DNA from: Pseudorhizobium tarimense
GTDB lineage: Bacteria > Pseudomonadota > Alphaproteobacteria > Rhizobiales > Rhizobiaceae
Assembly: GCF_022968135.1 (NCBI RefSeq)
Contig: NZ_JALJRA010000012.1
Span: 1 to 64,000 of the forward strand
Direction of reading: 5' to 3'
Length of the DNA: 64,000 bases
Under the pieces are notes generated by a model. It was not told the origin of the DNA and searched no databases. It saw only the letters and a list, made by a program, of their open reading frames with translations. Shown here in pieces: positions 1 through 8,469 of this stretch. Made by a program: the position numbers and the translations under genes. Position 1 is the stretch's first letter; the number at the start of each line of letters is the position of its first letter.

Positions 1-447
1 AAGGAAGAGATGTCGATCTACGACGCCGCCATGAAGTACAAGGAAGAAGGTGTGCCGCTGGTCATCTTCGCCGGCGTTGAATACGGCAATGGCTCTTCGC
101 GTGACTGGGCTGCCAAGGGCACCAACCTCCTGGGCGTCAAGGCCGTGATCGCGCAGTCGTTCGAGCGCATCCACCGCTCCAACCTCGTCGGCATGGGTGT
201 TGTGCCCTTCGTCCTGGAGGAAGGCACGACATGGGCGAGCCTCAACCTCAAGGGCGACGAGACGGTGACGATCGAAGGCCTCGAAGGCCCGATCAAGCCG
301 CGCGAGTGGAAGAAGGCTCAGATCACCTACGGCGATGGCACGGTCAAGGAGATCAACATCCTCTGCCGCATCGATACGCTGGACGAGGTCACCTACATGA
401 ACAATGGCGGCATTCTGCAGACCGTTCTTCGCGATCTCGCTGCCTGA
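1..447 (+). CDS. acnA: Aconitate hydratase, C-terminal part (5' end outside window)
   Basis: This is the last 148 residues of aconitase, the TCA-cycle enzyme that isomerises citrate and isocitrate through a [4Fe-4S] cluster in the cytosol. The reading frame is open from base 1, so the gene begins upstream of the window. The piece is the swivel (domain 4) region: the substrate-binding loop [10 protein letters not shown] is present, followed by the conserved [11 protein letters not shown] and GMGVVPF blocks. The residues after them fit the AcnA/IRP1-like type rather than AcnB. The cluster cysteines lie in the missing part. A strong terminator follows the stop codon. Identification is secure; the start cannot be given. 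Confidence 0.95.
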   Translation, partial: KEEMSIYDAAMKYKEEGVPLVIFAGVEYGNGSSRDWAAKGTNLLGVKAVIAQSFERIHRSNLVGMGVVPFVLEEGTTWASLNLKGDETVTIEGLEGPIKPREWKKAQITYGDGTVKEINILCRIDTLDEVTYMNNGGILQTVLRDLAA

Positions 448-455
448 CCTGATCC

Positions 456-488
456 AAACACCCGCGGGCCTGGCCGGCGGGTGTTTTC
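456..488 (+). terminator. Intrinsic terminator of acnA
   Basis: A perfect 10-bp inverted repeat (456-465 with 477-486, AAACACCCGC / GCGGGTGTTT) has a GC-rich loop and a short T-rich end. It lies just after the aconitase stop codon. Confidence 0.8.
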
Positions 489-523
489 ATTCGCCCTTCG
501 GCGTATCCACCTGGAGCCAATCT

Positions 524-1264
524 TTGAGTGTCGCCATCCTCTTGGGCATGGCATGCACCGTCTTCCTGACCTCGCTGCTTTCTGGCGTTTTCGGAATGGC
601 CGGCGGCCTGATCCTGCTCTGGGTCCTGCTGTTGCTGATGCCCCTCGGGACGGCGATTGCTGTTCACGGAGTGATCCAGATGGTGGCGAACGGGTCGCGC
701 GCCTGGTTCTCCCGCACATATATCGACTACCGCATCCTCGGCATTCTGTGCCTCGGACTTGCCATCTCGGCGGTCGTGCTGCTTTTCCTCGACTACAAGC
801 CGAATATCATCGTTGTCTCGATTGCGATCGGACTGATGCCGATCCTCGTCTGGCTACCGGTGCAGCGGCTGCATCTCGATGCGTCGAAGCCCTCGCACGC
901 GCTGATCTGCGGGCTGATCGCCGGAGCGCTGACTGTCGGCGTGGGCGTCTCTGGCCCGACCATCGACATCTTCTTCATCCGGGCCATGATGGACCGGCGA
1001 AAGGTGATCGCCACCAAGGCCGCCACGCAGCTGATCTCGCACGCCACGAAAGTCGTTTTCTACTGGAATGCGGCGAGCCTGCTGCCGGCGGCGGACTGGG
1101 TGGCGATCGCACTTGCGGCGCCGATCGCCATCCTAGGCACGCGGGCAGGTAACGTCATCCTGCAGCGGCTGACGGACGCCAACTTCCGCGTCTGGACGCG
1201 CTGGATCGTCACCGGGATCAGCGCCGTCTATATCGTGCAGGGCTTGCAGCAGCTGATGTTCTAG
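524..1264 (+). CDS. TauE/SafE (TSUP) family membrane permease
   Basis: A 246-residue, very hydrophobic protein with about eight predicted membrane segments. The sequence fits the TSUP (TauE/SafE, DUF81) family, which moves sulfite, sulfonates or other organic anions across the inner membrane. The GVGVSGP stretch and the paired halves are typical, but the substrate cannot be read from sequence. I chose the TTG at 524 because a GGAG Shine-Dalgarno sits 7 bases upstream. An ATG at 548 is the alternative; the longer upstream open frame would overlap acnA and its terminator. The gene is monocistronic in appearance. Confidence 0.8.
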   Translation: MSVAILLGMACTVFLTSLLSGVFGMAGGLILLWVLLLLMPLGTAIAVHGVIQMVANGSRAWFSRTYIDYRILGILCLGLAISAVVLLFLDYKPNIIVVSIAIGLMPILVWLPVQRLHLDASKPSHALICGLIAGALTVGVGVSGPTIDIFFIRAMMDRRKVIATKAATQLISHATKVVFYWNAASLLPAADWVAIALAAPIAILGTRAGNVILQRLTDANFRVWTRWIVTGISAVYIVQGLQQLMF

Positions 1265-1434
1265 ATCACGAAATTGCGTCCTGCCGATCACATCTGAGCC
1301 CGGCTCACGTCCTCACCCCATCGTGACTTCCTCTTGAGCCTCTTCGCCAGTTACTTTCCGGAACTCCCCGCATTAGCTCTTGATCCTCGCGCTCAAGCGT
1401 GGCTAACAGGCTGCAATCAAAGAGGTCCGCTTTC

Positions 1435-2184
1435 ATGCCCCCGATCATCCGCAGAGCCATCGTTCTTGCAGCCCTGTCGCTTGCGGGAACCGCTTCCGCG
1501 GAGGACAGCACCATGCCGAAGGGGGTGGTCGAGCTTTTTACCTCACAAGGTTGCTCGTCCTGCCCGCCTGCCGATACGGCCCTCAGAGATCTGATCCGGC
1601 AGGGCGATGTGGTGGCGCTTTCCTACCACGTCGACTACTGGAATTATCTCGGCTGGACCGACACTCTGAGCTCCAAGGAAAACACCGACCGGCAGTATGG
1701 CTACGCCCAGTCTCTCGGCCGTAGCGGCGTCTATACGCCGCAGGCGGTGATCAATGGGCGCGACCACGTCAAGGGCGCCGAGCTTGGTCTGATCAACACG
1801 AAACTTGCCGCTCTGGACAAAGCCGGGAAAGGGCTGACCGTCCCGGTTAAGGCCCGTATGCACGGCAAGGAGATCGAAATCGAGATCAGCGCGGGCAAGG
1901 GCGAAGCAGAGGTCATTGTCGCCTATTTCACCAAGCGTCAGCAGGTCGAGGTGGACAAGGGCGAGAATGCCGGGAAGCTGATGGAATACTGGCACAGCGT
2001 CTACGACGTGCAGTCGATCGGCATCTGGGACGGAAAGCCGCTGAAGCTGACGATCCCGGGCAAGTTCATGGGCAAGGCCAAGAAGGACGGGTGTGCCGTG
2101 CTGCTGCAGACATCGGGGCCGGGTGGTGAGCCGGCGGCCATTCTCGGCGCCGCGGTGCTGATGGCGGGTCGCCCGAAGCGCTGA
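1435..2184 (+). CDS. Secreted DUF1223 protein (thioredoxin-fold like)
   Basis: A 249-residue protein of the DUF1223 family. Residues 1-22 form a signal peptide ending in TASA, so it should be periplasmic. The mature protein begins with a thioredoxin-like strand and a CSSC motif at residues 40-43, followed by two prolines (SQGCSSCPPAD), which suggests a redox or metal role. No enzymatic function is established as far as I know. The start at 1435 is preceded by an AAAGAGGT ribosome site; a GTG at 1399 in the same frame lacks one. It stands alone between a permease gene and a 257-base gap. Confidence 0.8.
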   Translation: MPPIIRRAIVLAALSLAGTASAEDSTMPKGVVELFTSQGCSSCPPADTALRDLIRQGDVVALSYHVDYWNYLGWTDTLSSKENTDRQYGYAQSLGRSGVYTPQAVINGRDHVKGAELGLINTKLAALDKAGKGLTVPVKARMHGKEIEIEISAGKGEAEVIVAYFTKRQQVEVDKGENAGKLMEYWHSVYDVQSIGIWDGKPLKLTIPGKFMGKAKKDGCAVLLQTSGPGGEPAAILGAAVLMAGRPKR

Positions 2185-2441
2185 GGCAGCGTGCAGGCAG
2201 ATCCGGCCCGGAAGCATCGGGGGGCTGGGGGTAAGGGTCAATGCGCCCGGACCGGATCATGAAGGGCACCGAATAGGGGCCGATCAACATTCGCGACTTT
2301 CACGTTCGATTTCGGCAGTGTTTTGTTCGAAATGGGGCGAGAATAAAAACGCGTCCCGAATGGTGCTCCCGATCTTCAAGGTTGCATTTTGCCCATGCTG
2401 AGGCAGACTGTCATGCCACTGACATCATCGACGGAGCTGTG

Positions 2442-2828
2442 ATGACGGATCAACCGGATTTTCCTGGAAGCCAGAGCAACCGGGACAACGTGGTTGTCAG
2501 CCTCACCGAATACCGACAAAACAAGGATCCCGCTCCGGTCATGTTCCACCGGCGTGAGCTGGACGCGATCTTGCGGATCTATGGGCGCATGGTCGGCGAG
2601 GGCGAGTGGAAGGACTACGCGATCGACCAGCTGAAGGACCGAGCGGTCTTTTCGGTCTTCAAGCGATCCGGCGAGATGCCGCTTTACCGCATCGAGAAGA
2701 TCCCCAAGCTTGCCGCCAAGCAGGGCGCCTATTCGGTCTCCAACACGCATGGCATGATCCTCAAGCGCGGCCATGAGCTGCCGCAGGTGCTGAAGGTCTT
2801 TGACAAGGCGCTGAAGCTGATTGACTAG
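2442..2828 (+). CDS. DUF2794 family protein
   Basis: A 128-residue soluble protein matching the alphaproteobacterial DUF2794 family, whose function is unknown. The N-terminus is polar. The rest holds conserved RRELDAIL, YGRMVGEGEWKDYA and FSVFKR stretches, where an aromatic-rich core is visible. The ATG at 2442 has GGAG a few bases upstream; longer in-frame starts lack a ribosome site. The last four bases overlap the end of the convergent acetyltransferase gene. Confidence 0.75.
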   Translation: MTDQPDFPGSQSNRDNVVVSLTEYRQNKDPAPVMFHRRELDAILRIYGRMVGEGEWKDYAIDQLKDRAVFSVFKRSGEMPLYRIEKIPKLAAKQGAYSVSNTHGMILKRGHELPQVLKVFDKALKLID

Positions 2829-3382
2829 GGTGCGTAGAGCGTGGCCGGATAACTTTGCTGGTCCGGTTCGGATGCCGTGCCTTCTCCGAGGGCGATCTGC
2901 ATCAGTACCGTGTCGAGCCAGCGGCCGTGCTTGAAGCCGGTGCCCTTGAGGGTGCCGGAGAATTCGAAGCCGAGCGCTCGATGGAGTGCGATGGAGGCGG
3001 GGCTCGCGCCGCCGATGACGGCGATCATCTGGCGAAAGCCGAGGTCTTGGGAGCGGCGCAGGAGTTCTGCCAACAGCGCCCTGCCGATCCCCTTCCCGCG
3101 CGCCGCTGGCGCAAGATAGATCGAATCTTCCACCAGCCATCGATAAGCCGGCCTAGTCCGGAAGGCGGATGCGTAGGCGTAGCCGAGCAGAATGCCTTCG
3201 GCATCCTCGGCCACGACGTAGGGATATCCCTTGGCCGTGATGGCGGCGAAGCGTTCACCCATCTCCGCCTCGTCTGGGGGTGAGAGTTCATAGCTTGCAG
3301 TGCCGTGGAGCACGCTGTCGGCATAGATGGCGGTGATTGTAGCAAGATCGGCGGGGCGGGCGGCGCGGAGGGAAACGTGCAT
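2825..3382 (-). CDS. GNAT N-acetyltransferase, phosphinothricin-acetyltransferase type
   Basis: A 185-residue GNAT acyl-CoA N-acyltransferase. It has the full length of the phosphinothricin/L-amino-acid acetyltransferase subgroup (Pat, MnaT-like). Visible hallmarks are the N-terminal IRAA-type strand, the VEDSIYL strand, the acetyl-CoA pyrophosphate loop ARGKGIGRAL, and the C-terminal GFEFSGTLKGTGFKHGRWLDTVLMQ block, typical of this subgroup. The natural substrate may be methionine sulfone or sulfoximine analogues or another amine; this is not decided by sequence. It is convergent with DUF2794, and their stops overlap by four bases. Confidence 0.82.
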   Translation of the reverse strand: MHVSLRAARPADLATITAIYADSVLHGTASYELSPPDEAEMGERFAAITAKGYPYVVAEDAEGILLGYAYASAFRTRPAYRWLVEDSIYLAPAARGKGIGRALLAELLRRSQDLGFRQMIAVIGGASPASIALHRALGFEFSGTLKGTGFKHGRWLDTVLMQIALGEGTASEPDQQSYPATLYAP

Positions 3383-3439
3383 GGGAAGGCGTCTGGTTGC
3401 GGTTGGCGAAGCCTAGTCCGCGCCTTGAGCTCCGGCAAC

Positions 3440-3470
3440 AAAAAAGGCGGAGCCGAAGCCCCGCCTTTTG
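3440..3470 (-). terminator. Intrinsic terminator of the Bax-inhibitor gene
   Basis: On the minus strand a GC-rich stem (GGCGGGGC / GCTCCGCC) closed by a TTCG tetraloop is followed by six T residues, a textbook terminator. It lies about 20 bases beyond the stop of the 3491-4228 gene. Confidence 0.85.
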
Positions 3471-3490
3471 GATCAAGAGATCTGCTACGG

Positions 3491-4228
3491 TTACTCGTTG
3501 CGGTTGCCCATGAACTGCAGGAGGAACATGAACAGGTTGATAAAGTCGAGGTAGAGGGTGAGGGCACCCATGATGGCCTTGCGGCCAGCAATCACGGCTT
3601 CATCGCCTTCCCAGTACATTTCCTTGATCTTCTGCGTATCGTAGGCGGTGAGGCCAGCAAAGATCAGCACGCCGATCACGGAGATGGCGAAGCCCATCGC
3701 GGATGACTGCAGGAAGATGTTGACGATCGACGCGATGATCAGGCCGAAAAGACCCATGATCAGGAACGTGCCGAAGCCGGACAGGTCCTTCTTCGTCGTG
3801 TAGCCGTAGAGCGAGAGCGCGCCAAAGGAGGCGGCCGTCACGAAGAACGTCTGCACGATGCTCTGCCCGGTGAACACGATGAAGATCGAGGACAGGGAGA
3901 GGCCCATCAGGGCGGCATAGACCCAGAAGGTCGTCTGCGCGGCCGAGACGCTCATCTTGTTAATACGGAAGCTCAGGAAGAAGACCATGCCGAGCGGTGC
4001 GAGCATGATCACCCAACGGAGCGGGGATGCGAACAGAAGGTTCGCGAAGGCCGGGTTGGAAACCGCCAGAGCGTAGGTGCCGTAAGCAGCGACGCCGGTG
4101 ATTGCCAAGCCGAGTGCCATAAGGTTGTAAACCTTGAGCATGTAGGCGCGAAGGCCCTCGTCAATCATCGCGCCCGTCTGCGCGCGGTTTTGCGCCATAC
4201 GGTTCTGGTAGTTGTGTAGGTCAGCCAT
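3491..4228 (-). CDS. Bax inhibitor-1 / YbhL family membrane protein
   Basis: A 245-residue inner-membrane protein of the BI-1 (UPF0005, TMBIM) family with seven hydrophobic segments. The N-terminus is a short polar tail (LHNYQNRMAQNR), and the C-terminal GLTAYDTQKIK motif is the family signature, with acidic residues implicated in calcium or proton leak in bacterial homologues. The physiological role in rhizobia is not settled. The ATG at 4228 has GAGGA upstream; an in-frame start further out would run through the structured leader. Promoter, leader and terminator suggest a single-gene transcript. Confidence 0.88.
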   Translation of the reverse strand: MADLHNYQNRMAQNRAQTGAMIDEGLRAYMLKVYNLMALGLAITGVAAYGTYALAVSNPAFANLLFASPLRWVIMLAPLGMVFFLSFRINKMSVSAAQTTFWVYAALMGLSLSSIFIVFTGQSIVQTFFVTAASFGALSLYGYTTKKDLSGFGTFLIMGLFGLIIASIVNIFLQSSAMGFAISVIGVLIFAGLTAYDTQKIKEMYWEGDEAVIAGRKAIMGALTLYLDFINLFMFLLQFMGNRNE

Positions 4229-4307
4229 TGTATCCTCATTAAGCTCCGTAATTGGTACGGTGTCGGGAGCGAGATCCCAGGCGCCGCTGCGGAGCTCCAG
4301 CAAGCCT
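4229..4307 (-). promoter_or_regulatory. Candidate ybhL leader (5' UTR structured element)
   Basis: The about 79 bases between the proposed transcription start and the BI-1 start codon can fold into consecutive hairpins on the minus strand. These are GCTG...GCAGC around a GGAGCTCC core, GGGA-TCTCGC-TCCC, and CCGTA-CCAAT-TACGG just before the ribosome site. A cis-regulatory RNA called the ybhL leader is known upstream of exactly this gene family in Rhizobiales. The position and hairpin content fit; I could not run a covariance model. Confidence 0.5.
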
Positions 4308-4313
4308 GCTTGA

Positions 4314-4342
4314 AATATGATGTGATATCGCGCGCCGTACAA
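4314..4342 (-). promoter_or_regulatory. Candidate sigma-70 promoter for the BI-1 gene
   Basis: On the minus strand there is a TTGTAC -35-like hexamer (4337-4342), a 17-base spacer and a CATATT -10-like hexamer (4314-4319). Transcription would begin near 4307 and include the hairpin-rich leader. Confidence 0.35.
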
Positions 4343-4431
4343 GTGTCCGGCACCGCAAATGCGACGATTCGACAAGGCCTCTACGCCTTCAGGTGGCTAT
4401 TCTGACGCGGATGTGATCACGCCGCCGCTGT

Positions 4432-6975
4432 TCAAAGTTCCCGCAGCACCGGCGCCGCCTTCTGCCCGAGGATGCGCCAGGTGCCGATCAGGCCGATCCC
4501 GACCGTCAGGACCAGTGCCGCCACGATCGTCATCGCCGCGACATCGGGCAGGAAGACCGACTGCAGGTTCATGATCCGGCTCACGATATACCAGGCTGAT
4601 ATGCCGCCGGCGGCAAGCGCGAAGACGGCGGTTGCCGCACCAAGGATCACGTACTCGTAGCTGAAGGCCCGGATCAGGAGGCTGCGCGTGCCGCCCAGGG
4701 TCTTCAGGATCACGGCGTCATGGGTTCTGGCACGGTTGCCCGCCGCCAGTGCACCGGAGAGCACCAGTACCGACGCCACCAGCGCCACCGCAGCTGCGGC
4801 GCGAATGGCGGTCGCCAGCTGGCCCATCAACCGGTCGACGATGTCGATCGCGTCCTTGACCCTGACGCTGGTGATGGTCGGGTAGGCGTTCGTCACGTCA
4901 CGTAGGATGGTTGCCTCCTCGGCGGTCGACGCAGCCGGATCGCTGAGCGTTGCCAGCCAGGCATGGGGGGCGCCGCGGAAGGTGTTGGGGGAAAACACCA
5001 TGACGAAGTTGATGGAAAGCGATTCCCACTCCACCTGCCGGAAGTTGGCGATGCGGGCCGTGATGTTTCGGCCGAGTACGTTGACGGTGACGGTGTCCCC
5101 GAGCTCCAGGCCAAGTTCGCCGCCCTCTTCCGCCGAGAAAGAAACCAGAGGTTCGCCCTCGTAATCGGCCGCCCACCAGTCACCTTTGGTCAAGCTCGAA
5201 TTCTCCGGCAAGGTCTCCTCGTAGGTGATGCCGCGGTCGCCGCGCAGCACCCAGCGGCCGCCGGGCGGCACTTCCATCCGACTTACATCCTCGCCGTTCA
5301 GGGCGGTGATCCGGCCACGCAACATCGGGACTTGGTTGATCGTGCCGTCGGGGGAATGGCGGCGGAGAATGTCGAGGAAGCCGTCGCGCTCGCTGCTCTG
5401 GATGTCGACGAAGAAGAAGTTCGGTGCCTGCTCGGCCATGCGGCCGGTCAGCTGGCGACGCAGGTTGCCGTCGATCAGCGCGAGCGTCACCAGAAGGGCA
5501 AGGCCGAGCCCGAGCGACAGAACGACGGACGGCGTGAGGGCACCCGGGCGATGGATGTTGCCGATCGCCAACCGCAGAGCTGGCGAATGGACCCGAGGGC
5601 TGCGACGCGCCAATGCGGCGATACCCCAGGCGACGAGGCGCAGGAGAAGGAAGGCGAAAGCAACGGCGCCAAGGAAGATGCTGGCGACGAAGCTATCTTC
5701 GGCCGTGAGAATGGCGATCGCTGCAAGGGCTGCAAGGGCAGCTGCGGCGGCCAGTTGATAGGGCCAGGACGGCAGTCCGCTGCCTTCGAAGCTCTGCTCG
5801 CGGAACAGCGCTGTCGCTGGCACCTCACGTGAATGGCCGAGTGGGAGGATGGAGAAGGCGAAGGTGATCAGAAGGCCGAACAGCGCCGCGGTGGCAAGCG
5901 CTCCGGGATAGAAGGCGATCTCGCGCGGGACCGGAAGCACGCCTTCCAGGAAGCGGATGGCGACGAAGGGCGCAATGGTCCCGATCACCAAGCCGATCAG
6001 GATGCCGACGGCTGCAAGAAGCAGGATCTGGATCAGGTAGATCGTGGTGACGGTTCCGGCGGGCGCGCCGAGGCACTTGAAGGTCGCGATCGTGGTCCGC
6101 TTGGTATCGAGATACGCGCGCACGGCATTGGCAACACCGACACCGCCGACGATCAGGGCGGTCAGCCCTACCAGGGTCAAGAACTGCGAGAAACGCTCGA
6201 CATTCTCGGTGAGTGACGGTGCTGCGCGATCGCTGGTGCGGATCGACCATCCGGCATTCGGAAATTCCGATGCCGCGCGCGCCTGTATGGCCGCCGGCTG
6301 CTGTGCCCCCTCTAGCCTGATCTTGTAGCCATGCTCCACGAGGCTTCCGGTTTGAACCAGTCCGGTTGCGGCCAGCGCTTCGCGGCTCATGAGCAGTCGC
6401 GGCGCGAAGCCGAAGCCCTCCGAAGCCAGGTCCGGCTCGGATGCGACGGCGCCCGTCAGCCGCAGGCGCGCGTTTCCGACCAGGACTTCGTCACCCAGCA
6501 CTATGCCCAGCCGGTCGAGAAGCAGCGGTGCCGCGACGGCACCGAAGACATCGCCATCCGGCCTCAGGAGATCATCGAGTGGCCGGTCCGGGTCTGCTTC
6601 GAACATGCCGTATAGCGGATAAGCATCATCCACCGCCTTGATCTCGACGAGCCCCTGTTCGGAGCCGTCAGCGACGCGCGCCATGGAGCGTAGGCTCGTG
6701 GAAATGGAGACGTCCCCGAGGCTCTTTAGGAAAACCATTTCTTCTGCAGTCGCTTCGCGATTGTCGAGCTCGAAGCGCATGTCGCCGGCCAAGATCTCCT
6801 GACCCTGGCTGGCGATTGCGCCCGTGATCGCTCTCGACACCGAATTGACCGCCGCGATGGCACCGGTCCCGAGGGCGATGCAGGCCAGGAAAATGTAGAA
6901 GCCCGACAAGCCGCCACGCATTTCGCGCAGCGCGAGCTTCCAGCAGATCGCAAGGCGCGAGCCGCCCCACCTCAT
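4432..6975 (-). CDS. ABC transporter permease, FtsX/YbbP type
   Basis: An 847-residue permease of the YbbP/FtsX (MacB-like) family. A single N-terminal membrane segment (about residues 20-45) precedes a large extracytoplasmic domain. A first FtsX block of membrane helices follows (about 255-400), then a middle membrane pair, a second extracytoplasmic domain and a C-terminal FtsX block (about 715-847). Length and duplicated architecture match YbbP of E. coli. Such proteins act as mechanotransmission or lipid/peptide-extrusion components rather than classical pores. Its ATG overlaps the stop of the ATPase gene (ATGA), so the two are translationally coupled. Confidence 0.88.
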   Translation of the reverse strand: MRWGGSRLAICWKLALREMRGGLSGFYIFLACIALGTGAIAAVNSVSRAITGAIASQGQEILAGDMRFELDNREATAEEMVFLKSLGDVSISTSLRSMARVADGSEQGLVEIKAVDDAYPLYGMFEADPDRPLDDLLRPDGDVFGAVAAPLLLDRLGIVLGDEVLVGNARLRLTGAVASEPDLASEGFGFAPRLLMSREALAATGLVQTGSLVEHGYKIRLEGAQQPAAIQARAASEFPNAGWSIRTSDRAAPSLTENVERFSQFLTLVGLTALIVGGVGVANAVRAYLDTKRTTIATFKCLGAPAGTVTTIYLIQILLLAAVGILIGLVIGTIAPFVAIRFLEGVLPVPREIAFYPGALATAALFGLLITFAFSILPLGHSREVPATALFREQSFEGSGLPSWPYQLAAAAALAALAAIAILTAEDSFVASIFLGAVAFAFLLLRLVAWGIAALARRSPRVHSPALRLAIGNIHRPGALTPSVVLSLGLGLALLVTLALIDGNLRRQLTGRMAEQAPNFFFVDIQSSERDGFLDILRRHSPDGTINQVPMLRGRITALNGEDVSRMEVPPGGRWVLRGDRGITYEETLPENSSLTKGDWWAADYEGEPLVSFSAEEGGELGLELGDTVTVNVLGRNITARIANFRQVEWESLSINFVMVFSPNTFRGAPHAWLATLSDPAASTAEEATILRDVTNAYPTITSVRVKDAIDIVDRLMGQLATAIRAAAAVALVASVLVLSGALAAGNRARTHDAVILKTLGGTRSLLIRAFSYEYVILGAATAVFALAAGGISAWYIVSRIMNLQSVFLPDVAAMTIVAALVLTVGIGLIGTWRILGQKAAPVLREL

Positions 6976-7682
6976 GCCCGGACCGCCTCGCGGGAGGTAG
7001 CCTCAGCTGGCTCGCTGGCGATTTCGCCCGAACGAACGCGAATCTGCCGCGAGCAGCGGGCAGCCAGCGAATTGTCATGCGTGACGAGCAGCATCGTCAT
7101 ACCGCGCTCGGCCTGCTTGGCGAACAGAAGATCGGCGATCTGGCGGCCCGTTTCCGTATCGAGATTACCGGTCGGTTCGTCGGCGATCAACACGAGCGGG
7201 GACGGGGCGAGCGCACGGGCGATCGCCACCCTCTGTTGCTCGCCGCCCGAGAGCTGGCCAGGATAATGGTTGAGCCGCTCGCCGAGCCCCACCGCAACAA
7301 GCTCCTGGCGGGCGAGGTCGAACGCATTCGGCACGTTTGCCAGCTCAAGCGGCACGGCGACGTTTTCAAGCGCCGTCATGTTGGCAATGAGGTGGAAGGA
7401 CTGAAAGACGATTCCAATGTTGCGGCCGCGGAAGTCCGCAAGCGCGTCCTCGGAGAAACTATGCAGCGGCTGGCCGGCGATATGAATTTCGCCGGCGTCC
7501 AGCCGCTCCAAGCCCGCCAGAACCATGAGCAAGGTTGATTTGCCGGATCCGGAGGGGCCGACGATGCCGACCGCTTCGCCCTTGGCGACCTGGAGATCGA
7601 TCTGCTTGAGAACGTGGACGGAAGCCGCAGCGCTTCCAAGGGTGAGATCCGCCTGCTTCAGCTCGATGATGTTTTCAGTCAA
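6972..7682 (-). CDS. ABC transporter ATP-binding protein, YbbA/LolD type
   Basis: A 236-residue ATPase that partners the YbbP-type permease. Walker A GPSGSGKST is at residues 42-50, the LSGGE signature at 144-148, and the Walker B aspartate and catalytic glutamate at 168-169 in IADEPTGNLD, the wording typical of the MacB/LolD/YbbA branch. I chose a TTG at 7682: AGGAAG lies 7 bases upstream, homology begins there, and the open frame further upstream runs into the divergent esterase gene. The pair sits divergent from a TesA-like gene, the same arrangement as ybbA-ybbP and tesA in E. coli. Confidence 0.87.
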   Translation of the reverse strand: MTENIIELKQADLTLGSAAASVHVLKQIDLQVAKGEAVGIVGPSGSGKSTLLMVLAGLERLDAGEIHIAGQPLHSFSEDALADFRGRNIGIVFQSFHLIANMTALENVAVPLELANVPNAFDLARQELVAVGLGERLNHYPGQLSGGEQQRVAIARALAPSPLVLIADEPTGNLDTETGRQIADLLFAKQAERGMTMLLVTHDNSLAARCSRQIRVRSGEIASEPAEATSREAVRA

Positions 7683-7757
7683 ACGAAAGCTTCCTATATT
7701 GGCTTGAACGCAAGGAGCGAGGCCGCATGCGGCAGCGCAAGATCTAGGAAGCAAGCC

Positions 7758-8402
7758 TTGAGATTTAAAGCAATCCTCCTTCACGTCCTCGTCATGACAA
7801 GCCTCCTCACCGCTCCCGCCACGGCTCAGCAAGAGGAAATCCAGCTGGTCGGCTTCGGCGACAGCCTGATGGCGGGCTATCAGCTCGACCCCAACCAGTC
7901 CTATCCGGCGCAGCTGGAGGCGGCGCTGAAGGCGAAGGGCTACAACGTGACCGTTGCCAATGCGGGTGTTTCGGGAGACACGACCTCCGCGGGGCTTTCC
8001 CGTGTCGACTGGTCGGTGCCGGACGGGGCGGGTGGGGTCATCCTCGAGCTCGGCGCCAACGATGCGCTGCGCGGCGTGCCGCCTGAGCAGACAGAGAAGA
8101 ACCTCGACGCGATCATCAGCCGCCTGAACGAGCGTGGGATCCCGGTGCTGCTCGTCGGCATGATGGCGCCGCCCAACATGGGAAGCCAGTATTCAACGCG
8201 CTATAACAACATCTATCCGCGGTTAGCGAAAAAGTACGACCTTCCGCTCTATCCGTTCTTCCTCGATGGCGTCGTCACGGTGGCGGGGACGCAGCTGGAG
8301 GATGGCATGCATCCCAACGCCCGCGGCGTCGGCGTTATGGTTGAGCGATCGCTGCCGGCGGTGGAGCGCTTTATCGGGGAGATCCGGGAGACGACGAAAT
8401 AA
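7758..8402 (+). CDS. TesA-like SGNH esterase/lysophospholipase
   Basis: A 214-residue secreted hydrolase of the GDSL/SGNH superfamily, similar to E. coli thioesterase I/lysophospholipase L1 (TesA). Residues 1-23 are a signal peptide. The GDSL block carries the nucleophile S36, GANDAL supplies the block III asparagine, and DGMHPN near the C-terminus supplies the catalytic Asp and His. It is expected to hydrolyse acyl esters or thioesters in the periplasm. The TTG at 7758 has AGGAAG six bases upstream and yields the full signal peptide; the ATG at 7794 would cut into it. Confidence 0.86.
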   Translation: MRFKAILLHVLVMTSLLTAPATAQQEEIQLVGFGDSLMAGYQLDPNQSYPAQLEAALKAKGYNVTVANAGVSGDTTSAGLSRVDWSVPDGAGGVILELGANDALRGVPPEQTEKNLDAIISRLNERGIPVLLVGMMAPPNMGSQYSTRYNNIYPRLAKKYDLPLYPFFLDGVVTVAGTQLEDGMHPNARGVGVMVERSLPAVERFIGEIRETTK

Positions 8403-8469
8403 CCGCTTGCGCGGAACCGGCACCCATGATTCGCTGTTAGCAATCGCGAGAGATTCGAGGAGGTTCGCA

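Noticed and set aside
8413..8438. GGAAC followed after 17 bases by TGTT, resembling an EcfG general-stress promoter before thpR
   Set aside because: The -10 element is TGTT rather than CGTT and overlaps no other evidence. One mismatch in a short motif is too weak.
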